In this document: piece after piece, positions 24,287 to 36,291 of the stretch
Numbering within the stretch: position 1 is the first letter of the stretch
Layout: the number at the start of each line of letters is the position of its first letter
DNA from: Terana coerulea
Lineage: Eukaryota; Basidiomycota; Agaricomycetes; Polyporales; Phanerochaetaceae
DNA: 64,000 nt
Direction of reading: 5' to 3'
NCBI GenBank assembly: GCA_024811115.1
Contig: JAKOGH010000798.1
Span: 62,001 to 126,000, forward strand
Notes under the pieces: model-generated
Seen by the model: the letters and a program-made list of their open reading frames with translations, nothing else
What the model was told of the DNA's origin: nothing
Database searches by the model: none
Position numbers and translations under genes: made by a program

Positions 24287-24746
24287 AGTGCCGTGTGCAA
24301 TATCAAGATTTCAGACCCGCGTAGGCCATGAGGGCAAGATGAAATGCACGTTCAATACCTCTTACACTTACCCATATGGCACGAAAGCCCTCGCAGCCTC
24401 CGTCGTTGTCCGACACATTCCAAACCAACCTACTCGCTTTACTTGTCCCTCGCAGCCTCGGGCTGTGTCTGACCAATCAAACCACCTGTTCCCAGCTCCA
24501 TCTACTGTATTTACGCACTTTTCTAGTTTCTGTTGCGTATACATCCCAGGTTTACTGTTGATCGGTTGACCAGCTTCGCAGCAGACTGATACCTCACCCA
24601 ATGCCATCCTCGCCCAACGCGACCCTGCGAAGGCACCTCTTGTCATAGTTAAACCATTTATATGTCATACAATACACTGAATAACTTCTTCCCGAATTAT
24701 ACCATCCCCTGCTGCGCACACCCGCCTCACGGGTAAGGGAGGAGAT
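24287..24746. other. intergenic between convergent genes
   Basis: Between the 3' ends of the WRAP53-like and MsrA genes. Terminators only; no coding signal. Confidence 0.4.
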
Positions 24747-25527
24747 CTACCAATGCAGACGGTGTGTGGGGCACTGGTACCCGCTCGGGTTCTTGTGGAG
24801 GTACTCCTGGTGGTAGTCTTCTGCGTCCCACCAAGGCCCTGCGGCGACGATTTCGGTCACAATCTTCTCACCTGATTAGGTTTCACTGTCAGTAAACTAG
24901 AAGGAGTGCATAGGTGAGATGAGACGCACCCTTAGGCTCAAAATGCTTCTTCTGCACCTCCTGCGTGACGCGCTCGGCGATTGTCTTCTGCTCGGGCGTG
25001 TTGTAGAAGATGGCAGAGCGGTACTCTGCGGACACATAAAGTATGAGAGGGTGTCGGAAGAGTGGAGCAATAAGGACGTACGAGAGCCGGTGTCGCCTCC
25101 CTGCCTGTTCACAGTCGTTGGGTCGTGCGTGCGGTAGAAGAACTCTGCTCTCCGTCAGCTCTCGCCCTGACGCATACAGCCAGCATCACCCACCCACGAG
25201 CTCGTCGTACTTCACGACGCTCGGATCGAATTCGATCCGGAGCGCCTCTGCATGGTCGGTGGAGCCCGAGCACACCGTGCGGTAGTCTGGGTCATTGCTG
25301 CTCGGCTTCCCGCCCGTGTAGCCCACGGCGGTGCGCAGGATGCCCTTGTTGTCCGCGATGGGGTAGTGCTTCAGGAAGATGTGCTCGACGCCCCAGAAGC
25401 AGCCTGCGGCAAAGGTCGCGACCTCGGGCTGCTGGCCAGACATGGTGGTGAGGGTGTGCTGCAGGGGGCGGTTCTGGAGAGCGGGCGCGGCGAGGAAGGG
25501 GAAGAGGCGAGAGAGGCGGTTGAGCAT
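24747..25527 (-). CDS. MXR1: Peptide methionine-S-sulfoxide reductase MsrA
   Basis: Reduces methionine-S-sulfoxide in proteins using thioredoxin. The catalytic motif [12 protein letters not shown] is clear (Cys in GCFWG), followed by [24 protein letters not shown] read across the exon, [12 protein letters not shown] and YDELVGG. Later exons give [20 protein letters not shown] (the conserved F.R.HDPTT...QG.D.G block), [17 protein letters not shown] and the end [11 protein letters not shown]. Stop at 24747-24749. Two in-frame ATGs are present. The one at 25527 adds a basic, amphipathic leader ([13 protein letters not shown]) that looks mitochondrial; the one at 25443 gives MSGQQPEV, a cytosolic form. 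Dual targeting is inference. No frame problems. Confidence 0.93.
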
Positions 25528-26500
25528 GAGATGGGTTATGGATTTGGAGGAGGAGATAGGTGTGTCTGCGTATGTGCTTTATAGTCCGCCTGTGGGAAGC
25601 TGACTACTACCGGGCTATGCATGCGCATGATTGAACTGAAAGAGACATGACGCGAGGTGACGCCAAAGCGGTGGATGGCTTGATTTGACCAGACAAAGTC
25701 GTCGGTGTCCCGCCTGCGATCGCGCCTTTGCCTCTGCCTTCATTCCCGCCTCGAATGCTGTCCTGGCCTCATGTCTTGCAGTCTACATGCACCGTCTCTT
25801 TAGTTTCTGCAATTTCTTCACAATTACTTGCGACACTGGAAGAAAATTAATCGCCATACCAGCATGCATGTCAAGCAAAGCCGCAAACTTCATTCGCGCC
25901 GACTCGGACAGGATAAATCAAAGACACTCGTCCCCACTGCTCGCCATCTTCTGTCACAACATCGCACTCTGCCACCCAACAAAACAGAAGAAAGCCCAGA
26001 AAATATATTTGCAGCGTACAAGCAAAACTACAATGCATCATCTTCCACGGTATGAGGACGTCTCAGCTCTTATCTAGCCCGTCCCTATTACAAGTAACAA
26101 GGTGGTTAGAAGCCGAACGGGCGAGGTCACCGCCGGCTCGTCCACGGGGACGTGCCGTGCTCATCTCGCTGCTTCCCTGACGAGTCATCACCGACGATTC
26201 AAGTTGTGGAAGAATCAAAGAGCTCAGAAACGTTGCGCACGCAATTTTATTGCGTCGCTGAGCGTGGGAATATCGCACGGGCCAGGTCACGTGATATGTA
26301 GCTCTATATTTTCGTTCGCCGAGTTTGCGCCAAATTGTGAGTTGACTGGTACTGTTTGAGCGGTAAGCCTCTGCCTTCCACAGGTGACCGCGAAGAGTGC
26401 AAAACATGTAAATAGGCTCTATGCCTGACATTGAATCCAACCCTCGAACGCCCCCAGCTTTGCAGAGGTAGGAGGAAATATTCTGATATTGGAATTGCTC
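25528..26500. other. intergenic
   Basis: Upstream of MsrA and downstream of the F-box/WD gene. Frames of 75-130 codons lack any motif. No RNA gene or repeat seen. Confidence 0.4.
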
Positions 26501-28504
26501 CTACTGAAGCTTCAGCACGGTAACCTTCCCATGAGTATCCCCTAACGCAACCAGTCCCCGTGCCTCGTCGTAATCCACCGCGGTCCAATTCCCATCTCCT
26601 TCCTGCAAGGTCCACAACGTCCTCACACCCTCCCACTGGCAGCCACGTCCGTTCGTCACCTGTGCATTGCGCAACAGCCCCGGCAGCACCGTGGCTACGA
26701 GCGACTCCCGACGCACAGCTCCGCTGCCGAGTGTCTGCACATGCCCATTCCCAAAATCGTCGAGCGCATCCGCGTTCCCCTGTGCCTCCGACGCGTGCAG
26801 GTCCATCGCCGTAAGCCCGACATTACGTGCCGGGCGGGGCTGGATCCAGAGGGCGGTGCCATGCGCACCGAGGTGGATGTCGGTGCACCGCAGGTGTCCG
26901 CGGGCCGCACGGAACGACGCTGCATGCGTCGGGGGAAAGACGTAGGGAGACGCCGTCGGCTCCTGCAACTCCGCTGGCACAACGGTGGAAGGGCTCTCGG
27001 TGCCGCGGGCACTGGTTGAAGTGTGATACGATGGGTGAGGGTGCAGACTGTAGTAGTCGAGGGTGTGCACGTCAGAAGCCCATGGGTCGTCGCTCTCTGC
27101 GCGAAGAAGTATGTTGACTGGCGGCGGCGAATCTGTGTGCGCACTATCGAACGCGACTTTGGCTTCGCATGTAGCGACGCCATCTATCCAGCCAAATCGG
27201 TGGTTTGCTACGGGATAGTATCGCGCAGCCGCAGATTCTGGAGGCGCAGGGGTAGGATTTTGGAATGCTTCAAAGGAGCGTGCGCGGACGACGAAAGTGT
27301 ATTGGGAGGTAGTAAGAACTTGGAGACACCGATTGTGCTAGTGCACAGATGGATGTGAGATTCAGGTTCGTAAAACTGGGATTGAGTTACTCACCTGAAA
27401 GTTGTGCTCAGAGGGCTCGTCTGAACCCCACAAGACTGCGAGGTCATTGGTCCGCCAGTTGAGCAGATGTGTCTCGTTCACGTCGTCGCTAAGCGTGACG
27501 ATGTCGCCGTTCAGACTCAGGGCGCGGAAAGAGCTTATGATGGTCGCAACGGTGACAAATTCTGGGTTCGCATCCGTGGAAGAAGCTTTTAAAGCGAGGA
27601 CCTCGACGATATGGTTACTACGCCATGGTCAGCCTGACCCGCATATACCCAGCAATATACAGACCACGCACCCAGCAAAGCTCAGCGACACCGCCAGACA
27701 CGCCTCTGCATCCGGGTCCGCATTCACCGCCACGCCCGTGAACAATGCGCCCTTCCTGAACCACTCCACCACCTTCCTAGGGCTGCGCGCGCCGCAGGGC
27801 GCGTTTGAACTCAGCGCGCCAGGAGTCGCGCGCCGGCCGCTCAGCGACGTCCCAGCAGGTGATCAGCGGCCAGATGCCTTTCGTGACAGTGAGGAGCCAG
27901 CCAGGGTGCCCCGCGAGGAAGCGGACGTCCGCGACCCCCATGCCGGAGCTCGCGATGAACGCCGCCTGGACGTGCGGGCCCGCCGCTTGCGCAGGCTCTC
28001 GCCAGAACCGCGCGAGCTCGCGGGCGCGGAGAACAAGGGCTTCTAGACTGGGCGTAGGCAGGTTCGCGAGAGGGACGGCGGGGAAGGGGGTGCCTTGCGT
28101 CAGGACGTGGGTGACCAGGGCGCGGGTCCAGACGATACGGAGGTGGGAGATCGCGGCGAGCCGATGCGAGACCTATCCTTCGCAAAGGCCTTTTCAGCGG
28201 GTTTGAAAGTGGAGGATGTAGGAGTATTCACCTGTCTGAGTCGCAGCACATCCTCAATGTCGAGGAAGGTGAACACATGTATGAGAGTATCGTCGTCCAG
28301 CCGGGCAAGGGAGTCTTTCGGGATGTGGCACATGATTTGTGCGAGGTGTGCTGCTTTAGCTGCCCAGTGCTGATCTACAAGTATGTGATGCAGGCCGAGG
28401 CTGCGTTCGCCATCGAGGAGGCAGAGTCGTAGGTAGTCGTCGAAGTCAAGCGCAGAGATGATTGAGTGTACAAGCGCCCACTGCTGTACACATATGCCAT
28501 GCAT
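26501..28504 (-). CDS. F-box protein with WD/propeller-like C-terminal region
   Basis: Likely SCF ubiquitin-ligase adaptor. The F-box reads IPKDSLARLDDDTLIHVF, TFLDIEDVLRLRQ, then across an intron VSHRLAAISHLRIVWTRAL. The middle has DVRFLAGHPGWLLTVTKG, IWPLITCWDVAER (a WD-like strand) and AACLAVSLSFAG-type blades, continuing through RALSLNGDIVTLSDDVNE. The C-terminus ends LWTLQEGDGNWTAVDYDE and RGLVALGDTHGKVTVLKLQ, a blade-like ending with GDTHGKV. The start is uncertain: ATG at 28504 (MHGICVQQW) is the longest choice, and a shorter start inside the first exon is possible. Substrate unknown. It lies head-to-tail with a second F-box gene on the same strand. Confidence 0.75.
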
Positions 28505-28722
28505 GTAGCCTTAAGCTCTCCTGATGATTCCAAGCTCAGCTTCGAAGTTAAAGATTCGATTGCATTTGGCGAGTCAGACAATAGATATCATGTACAAAGC
28601 GATAGCAAGAGACAAGATACAGCAAGAAGAGCATAGTCGTAAACTTCAAATCGTCCCGAATAACCAATCGACGGCACTGGCCCGCTGCAAAACCGAAAAC
28701 ACTCATCACTACATGCCTCAAC

Positions 28723-31309
28723 CTACAAGAATTCCGTCGGATCCCGCCATTCTGCACTCTCGCAGCCGTACCACTCCAGCCACTCCGTCGCATTGTACTG
28801 TGTCCTGTTCTTCGGCCACTCCTCGATCTGCACGCTCCCGCCCGGACCCTTGCTCACCGTGTAATAGCTGTCCTCGATACGCGCAAGGCGGACCATCGGG
28901 AAGCCGTGCTTGATCACCTCCAGCACGTCCTCGATCGCAAACTGCGACAGCCCGATGAAGCGCAGTCCCGGTGGCAGGCCCGCGCGCAATTGCTACAAAC
29001 AGCGCAGAAGCCGAATGAAAGTGAGCACGCGGCTTCGTGGACAAGGAACACTCACGGAGACGATGCTGACCGGGTCGCCCGCGGCCAGCGAGTGCAGCGA
29101 CAGCGCCGTCACGCTGCGCGGCACGAGCCACATCGCGACCGCGGCCGCGACGTCTTTCGGCAGCGTCGCGTGCAGGCTCTTGAGGCCCGTCAGGCTCGGC
29201 AGCACGCCCCACACCGTCGCGTCGTACCCGAGCCGGCGCTGCGCCCAGTCCGCGGACGGCACGGTGAGGCGCAGCGTGTGCAGGTGCTTGCGGTCGCGCA
29301 GGAAGTCGGAGATGGCGGGGAAGAGGTCGTAGTCGTTCACGCGGTAGCCGCCGAGGCTGAACGCGAAGTGGCGCAGGAAGGGCAGCGCGGTCGGGTGCGC
29401 GCGGAACTGCGCGGAGGCGTTGCACTCGAGCACGCACTGCAGGCGCAACGACTCGAGCTGGATGCCGTTCGAGAGGATCTCGGCGATGCCGAGCGAGTCC
29501 GCGGCGAAGGTGCCTTGGAAGTCGAGGTGCGTGAGGTTTCGCGTGCTGAGGTGCTCCGCGGGGAACGTCCAGTTGAAGTTGTGCACATGCACAGAGCGTA
29601 GAGAACCTTTGTTCTGTGAAAGGAAGTCGTTCACTTGCGTGGCACTACCTGATGCGGAGGAGAAGCAGAATTGGTTCAGGTGCTTGAAGCGCGGGAACTT
29701 GAGCTCGCCGACACCGTCAGAAGGCCTAGCATGGTCACTGGTCAGGATTGTTCGGACGAAAGTGATTGTGTGGGACGGACATGAGGGAGAGCCCATGTAA
29801 TCTGTGATGTATGCCTTCTAGTATTCTCATGAATGCGTAGATGTCCTTCCATCGCATGTTGCAGTGAACGTTCCGGAGGTTTGTCATCTTGGGCAACGCA
29901 TTGGCAAGCATTCCTAGAGGCATGTGAGCGGCGTCAGCAGCAGCGGGAACAAGGAGGCGGACCTGTCTGGAACGTCATGGGGAGAGACCTCGCGCTCAGG
30001 AACGAATATCCGGAGGGTCTTTACATGGCTGGCAAACGATGCATCTGGTTATGATCCTTGTCAAGAATATCTGCGCTTTGTTGAGCGTGCTCTTTGTCTA
30101 CGATAAACAATGTCAGCGTCTGCGGTGTTCGACATAGAGCGATGATCCATGTCTCCTGCAAGTCCACAACACGGTCCAACTCTACTCAGCACTGGCATCT
30201 CCCTAGTATCAGTGCGTCACTCGTCACGGCTGGAGCTCCACTCTCTTTTCTCCTTCTAGTGATGCCAGGAGGTGGAGGTACCTCCGAGGTAAGGTCATCT
30301 TTCGCTGCCGCGAGATGGCAAGTACCTTGCCTCGGTGGCACCTCGAGGTGCCTAGAGGTCGCAGGGGAGCTGGAGTTAACTCCGTCACCTCCATTGGCAC
30401 GTGACACCGAGCTGTGCTTCAGCAGCAACAGTAGTGATGGAGGTGAACCCGGAGGTGGAACATCTACCACCTCGAGGGACAGCGTGGTGGACACAGTCCG
30501 ACACCTCGAGCTACCTTCACCTCCACCTTCCGGAAACACTGGCCGCTTTGTCATTGAACAGGCCGCGCCGTTCACTGTGTATAAGGGGGCATTGAAGACA
30601 GAGATCGACTCACCAAAATGTAGGTCGATCTTTCGGAATAATAGCTGGCTGGCGATCCGTGAGAGTACGTGGGGAAGAAGGAGTAATGTCTTCAGATCCC
30701 TCCGTGGAAGGAACTTGGCGACTTCCCGCCAGATCTCTGTCGAGAAGCTAGGTGGTTGATTCCGTTGCTGGGCATGCTACGTGGTACACCGTCAGCACGC
30801 TTAGCAACGACCGCCCGATGTTTTGCGCGAATCGTACCTTGCCGGGGTGGATTGAACGACCCATGAGAGCGCGAGCTTCAGTGTGGTCAGGATCAAGCCT
30901 AAGTATCGCTTCCAAGTCTGCAAAAGAGCAAAAGAGTGAACGGTCACCGTCAGTCTAGAGTGGTCCGCGCCGGAAGCCTAGGCGGATCCCGACCTTGATG
31001 TGCGCCGGCGTGCAGACTGGCCGCCAACCTGGCCTTTGCACGTAGCAGCCGCGCCTTGTTCGCAACCTCGGGCGCAAGCTTCGGCAGGCGCAGGCACGAC
31101 TCGATCGCATTTTCAATGAGCGACCTTGACCTAGTTGAATTGCATTCGTTAGTCTGGAGTCGTGATCACTCGTCTAGATAAAGCACCGACCGGTCGAGCT
31201 TCATGTGTTGCATGGCGTAGATCAGTACATCGACTTTGTCTGCGTCGGCGAGATCTGTGGTGATATCCCGGATGCTAGCATCCAGGATTTTTGGGTTGAA
31301 CACGCTCAT
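28723..31309 (-). CDS. TPR + F-box + LRR-like protein, frame-disrupted
   Basis: Predicted SCF adaptor with a TPR-like N-terminus. The start at 31309 gives MSVFNPKILDASIRDIT, then IENAIESCLRLPKLAPEV and DLEAILRLDPDHTEARALMG (TPR-like helix pairs). The F-box exon (about 30600-30760) reads FSTEIWREVAKFLPRRDLK, TLLLLPHVLSRIASQLLFRK. After a roughly 500-base intron come HVKTLRIFVPERE, MPLGMLANALPKMTNLRNVH and LRR-like segments such as HNFNWTFPAEHLSTRNLTH. The end is YGCESAEWRDPTEFL. Frame breaks of one base are seen near 30041-30060, 29960-29972 and 29731-29750, so it is either a decaying gene or poorly called sequence. The architecture matches a group of large polypore F-box proteins. Target unknown. 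Confidence 0.7.
30257..30532. repeat. Intronic stretch dense in AGGTGG/CCACCT inverted motifs
   Basis: Inside the long intron of the TPR/F-box gene. The hexamers aggtgg and acctcc/ccacct recur in both orientations, for example ggaggtggaggtacctcc at the left end and ttcacctccacct at the right end, so the two edges are roughly inverted copies. It could be a small non-autonomous element or a low-complexity expansion. No target-site duplication was recognised. Confidence 0.5.
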
Positions 31310-32173
31310 TCTACCGGTAAGTCAAAGCAGTGCTCGCTCAGACCGGCGCTTGGCTGTTCCTGGAGTTTTGCGTCGGCAACGGCTGAGGCGAATCGGTTGT
31401 GCCTGGTCGCTGTGTGGCTTGGTAGAGACGTTGTGGCGGCGGCGCGGAGGATACGAGGGGTATATGAGCGAATATGCCGAGCTCTGCGAACGGCGAAGGC
31501 AACCTTGAACAGAGTCCAAATCAGACCTCGCCCCGTGCCACGTGGTTCGCCGGTCGGCTACCACGCAGACCCCGAAAGCAGCCGTGCCTGAAAACGGCGT
31601 TTCCCCCAACCACTTCCCAGGTTTGGCGTATTTTAGCAGGTTTGACCGCTTTGCGGCCATACTCTCAACAAGCGGCGCAAGAGCTGGAAGAGAGGCAAAC
31701 GCTGTATTTCTGAGGAATTTATGAGCACCATCGGACGAGCAAATGGATGCTGCGTTGCAGCGGACGAGGATGCCACGTTGTCACATTCACGTTGAATCGT
31801 CGGGCCACGTAAAGCTGGTTCAGGCTGAACGCGGTAGCTCATACGCTCACGGCTCAAAGACCGTATGCCTCGGCGTTCAGGATCCATCCCCGTGGATGTA
31901 CAGAATAGTACAGCTGCACTGTGTGCGTGTGCGACGATGCAAGACTGCGTAGTGAGCACTCACAAACATCTTCCCTCACCATGACAGTGGTAATGGAGAC
32001 TGTTTCATTTGTCGCTAGCGAGTTTCAAGCCTTCCTCATGGCAGCAGGACCCCGACACCGCTTCCCTTTATGGTAGGAGCGCACTTTGTGGCGCTCGGTG
32101 ATGGCCGCTTTGGGTACCCTCCCAGTCAGGGCCTCGGTCGAGACCCCGCCAATCCCAAGCTCACCGTTTGCCG
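31310..32173. other. intergenic
   Basis: Upstream of the TPR/F-box gene and downstream of DIS3. Frames up to 128 codons on both strands overlap and have no motif. Confidence 0.4.
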
Positions 32174-35100
32174 CTATGAACGACTCACAAACAGAGTGAA
32201 AATCATACATAGATAAGTAAGAGCTATTTCGACATGGTCACGCAAGTCAACCGGACCAACCATGATCATCTTTACCTTGCCCCGTTGGGTGTTTTTATCT
32301 TTCTCCACCTCAATCTGCACCCTAACCTTGTCAAACACTGCGATAGTCGCGTCACCTTCCGGCGAAGGGACCGTGATTTGATAACTGTCTGCGTCAAACT
32401 GTGTCTCGCGCTTGAACATCACAAGGCCTTCCAGCCCCAGCCTAAAATGCAGCATGTATCAGAAACCTCATATCCACGGTGATCAGATAGGACGTAAGGC
32501 GAAGAAAAGACGCACTTGGAGACGAACACGCCGACGCCGTTCCGGAAGACCCTGATGACGAACGCCTCCTCCTCGACGGTCTGCTTCTCGCCGCGGGCCT
32601 TCAGCGCGAGGCCGACGTAGAACTCGATGCTCGCGCGGCTCGCCATCTGCGCCATTCGGTGCCGCTTGTTCACGACGTCTAGCACACGTTCCACATGAGA
32701 TTTGGAGTGGAGACTCGGGTGCAACGAGGTGTATGAAATCGCGGCGGCGAGCTGCCGATGCGCTAGAACATCTGAGAAGGAATCAGAATCACATGCTATG
32801 GTTTCGTTTGACAACAAGGGTAACGAGGGCACCATACCTGCGTAACGCCGGATGGGGCTGGTAAAGTGCGTATAAATAGGCGAAGCCAGGCCGTAATGCG
32901 CGAAGGTATCGCGGCCCACACTGCCGGAGCAGAAATACTCGGCGGACAGCATGCAGCGCGTCGCCATGATGCGGACCAGGGTGTTGAACGCAGGCTCGGA
33001 CGGATCCTGCACAGGCATGAGCCTCAAGTAACCGGCATACACAAGACGGTTCTTCACGTACGACACACTTATCTAACGAAGCTGCCAGAGCCCCTGAGCT
33101 GGACACATCGAGGCTCAAGCCCTTGCGCTTCTTCAATATATCCTGCAGCTTCTCAAAGTTGGTTTTCGGCGGCGGTAAGTGCCGTCTCAGGACCGCCGTT
33201 TGCGGGAACGTCTCTTGAATCTTCGCGGCAACGCTAACGTTCGCGAGTAGCATGAACTCTTCCACGAGGCTGTTGGTCTCTCTGAGCTCCTTCTGCTCAA
33301 CGTCGATTGGGTCCGAGGACTCAGCGGTGTCCATGTGAATCTTGACTTCGGGAGAGGCCAGGTTCAGAGCGCCCGCAGCCATACGACCCGCCCTGAGCTT
33401 GATTGCTAGGCTGTTTAGCAGTCTAATGCTCTTTGTGAGCTCATCGTTCTGGTTGCTGTAGTACACTCCTGAGCTTCTGTGCGTAAATAGAAGTTGCGTT
33501 GCTTACGGGTCGTCTTTGCGTATTTGGGCTTCCTCGTAGGTAAAAGCCTGCTTAGACGCAATGACAGACTTCGTGAAGCGGACATTGGCAATCTCGGCAT
33601 CCGGCGTCATTTCCTGCGAAGGTTGTGAGGACGACGTTGGCGACGGCAATTATAGCACTGACCCATATGCACGAGAATGCAAGGCGCTCGACGAACGGTC
33701 GCAATGAGCATAGGTTGGTGCCCAGCAAAGCCGGCAACATATCTATGCGCTTGTCAACCAAATATACCGTCGTTCCGCGGGCAGCGGCCTCGTTGTCCAT
33801 AGGCGTGTCCGGGTGGACGAAGCGAGAGACATCCGCGATGTCTACGCGCTCCAGTTTAGTAGAACGTTCCGAATTGGCATGCGAGCCTACTCACGGACAC
33901 CAGCCTCGATATTTCCATTCGGCAGAGGTCGAGCGTGTAAAGCATCGTCAATATCCTGACATCCCGGTGGATCGATACTGCAAATTAGCAAATCTCGCAA
34001 ATCTTCACGATCTCGCCAGTCCGGGTGGTTGTCGCTCTTCGGGGAACAACCCAGCTATCGCCCTCTTCCGGCAGGCAGTCCAAGATGGCCTTGCCAAACG
34101 GTCGGTATGGAACGTCAAATTCGAGAAGTAGACTCTCCTGCTCTGCTTCTTTGCTCTCGACCTTCCCCAGTGCGCGAACGAAGTGCCCGTCGGGGTAGCG
34201 TGACGTTGCGTCCCAACGGTCAATCGTCACGAGGATCTTCTGACCAATGAGAGACGGGGCTTGTCGGGTGCGTAGACGGATACGGGGGAGAAGACGGGAG
34301 ACCGGAGTTGCAAAGACAGTTTGCTGAGAGAGGGATGTTGAGTTTGACGAGGTGAGAGACGTGCTGTCTATGTGGCAAACATATCTGCAACACGTCAGGG
34401 TAAAACCAGTATGGCTTTGACGATGAACTTACGATCGCCAGTTACGCTTGATGATACCAACAATACGACCTGTAGGCTGTCTCTCTGCCGCAAGCTTCTT
34501 GGCCTGTTCCGCTCGGAGTAGCTTAGCCTCGGCGATGGCTGCAGTATCATCTGTCTCCTCCTCGGACTCGTCCGCATCGTCGTTCTTTAAAGTGGCTATA
34601 TGTGCATGCTGGGAACATTCCAGTTGATCGAGAATTGGAAACCTTACTTTCTTGGTCAACGACCTCGTCGCCCGGCGCCTTCCACTCCGACTCAGGAAAA
34701 ACTTCGACAGCAACCACATCCCCTTGGACAGCACGGTTCATGTTCTCTCGACCCATCAACAGAACAGGCTTATCAAATCCGGGAACAGGCACATTACCCT
34801 GCACGTAACACATTCAGCAATCGTCGGCGAGCGCATACAAAGACATTCTACCTCCAGATAGTTGTACTGATTGGCGTTGAAGTGACCCTGGTGCAACTGC
34901 CCAGATTTAACTCCGGCTGAGAGTGTTGCCATTGGAAGATACTACCAGTCGTTAGCAGGACAACCTGGATATTTTTACTACCAGCAACGTACCTCAGGAT
35001 ACAACGCTTGCCTGGCAGCGACAGCCTTTGTGGGCTCGATGTTATCTGACCCTGCTGCCGAAAGCAGATCAAGAAGCTTGCTAGATTCCTTTGCGCCCTC

Positions 35101-36064
35101 CACATAGCGACGGGCTGCTCGTGCAATCAACCTCAAAACCGGGCAGAATCGAGGGAGAGCATGGGCACGCACCAGACATGGACTTGATTCCGTCCTCCTC
35201 GGCTTTCTGCCGGTTAGCCGCATCGTCCGTGAGGAGAACTACATCCGGCAATATAGGTCCCGGCTGACCGCGGACGGGTGGACGCGTAAGTATCAAATGA
35301 CTCCAGTACCACGCAGCTGCCTTCCGGATGCCTGCGCATATACTCAGATACGAGCACGTCTATCGGCATGCAACGCTTACTCCTGTCATTTCTGTCATTT
35401 GGAGACTCGTTCTCCTCGCGTACCACAGCGGTTTCCCTGTATAAGACGGTACGTTCAATGTACCACCAACCAGGGATCTCATCACGCACAAGCGAAACTC
35501 ATTGTAAAACACAAATGTTTGCTTGTCATCATCCTTCAAGAGCGACTTGAGGCGGTTGTACAACGGCAAGGAACGGTGGCGAACTTCTTCTACGACAGTT
35601 TGCAGGACGATGATGGGAGTGGTGAATAACGTGGATTCTATTAAGTCCATCTAGGTGTACATATGAGTTGACTGCTTCATCGGATGCTTGTAAGGTACTG
35701 AGGTTCCTGTAAAATTAGCCATCGCAGTGGACATACCTGGGCAAGGAATACGTTGGTATCGGGGAGTACGAAGTGTCCATTGGGAAACGCAGAGTGGTCG
35801 GTAGAGCCTGAAGAAGGCAGAGTAGGCTTTGCGTCTGCTATTTGCGCACACTGCCTGCAGCTGTGAATACCGCAGGCAACATCGTCACGAAGGTATCGCT
35901 CGCGTAGAACTATCGAAGTCAAACATATGGATAAAGAAGCGTACATGAGATCCAAGATGAAACATACCTTTGATGACTTTTCCCCGCGCAGTTTTCTTGA
36001 AAAACTTTCGCTGTGTTATCACCGCGTCTGCTCGCGGTCGTTTACGAATCGTAATGTCGACCAT
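32174..36064 (-). CDS. DIS3: DIS3/RRP44, catalytic subunit of the RNA exosome
   Basis: 3'-5' exoribonuclease and PIN endonuclease of the nuclear and cytoplasmic exosome. The start at 36064 gives [20 protein letters not shown], then [19 protein letters not shown] (the CR3 cysteine motif) and the PIN strand [32 protein letters not shown] and [20 protein letters not shown] complete PIN. Cold-shock segments follow ([35 protein letters not shown]). The RNB active site is [18 protein letters not shown], with its metal-binding aspartates, followed by [18 protein letters not shown] and FTSPIRRYA. The S1 domain ends [10 protein letters not shown] with the stop at 32174. About ten introns all join in frame, including [17 protein letters not shown]. 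It diverges from QCR6 across 227 bases. Confidence 0.95.
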
Positions 36065-36190
36065 TTCCACGGAATGGTGAAAGTCCGAGGTGAAGGGAGT
36101 TGAAGGAAAGGATTTGAGGAAAGAGGGATTACGAAGTGAGTAGAAATGGGCAAGAAATGGGCGCCTTCTCAATGGTCTTGAGCTTAGTGA

Positions 36191-36217
36191 GGTTAGGGTC
36201 CGGTTACTACCCTAACC
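36191..36217. promoter_or_regulatory. Telobox-like palindrome in the DIS3/QCR6 divergent promoter
   Basis: Perfect 9-base inverted repeat: ggttagggt at 36191-36199 and accctaacc at 36209-36217, spaced by 9 bases. Each arm holds the TTAGGG telomere-repeat unit. It lies between the DIS3 start (36064, minus) and the QCR6 start (36292, plus). TTAGGG-binding factors (Tbf1/Teb1 type) act at housekeeping promoters in some fungi; use here is inference. Confidence 0.6.
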
Positions 36218-36291
36218 CCATAGTCTCCCCTTCAAGTGCCCGCGTTCTTCCGTCACGAACACCTGCTTTCACTCGTCCGCTCGCTATAGCC

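Noticed and set aside
28718..29437. 239-codon minus-strand frame rich in Arg and Ala
   Set aside because: It is an alternative frame of the TPR/F-box C-terminal exon, whose true frame gives IGLSQFAIEDVLEVIKHGF.
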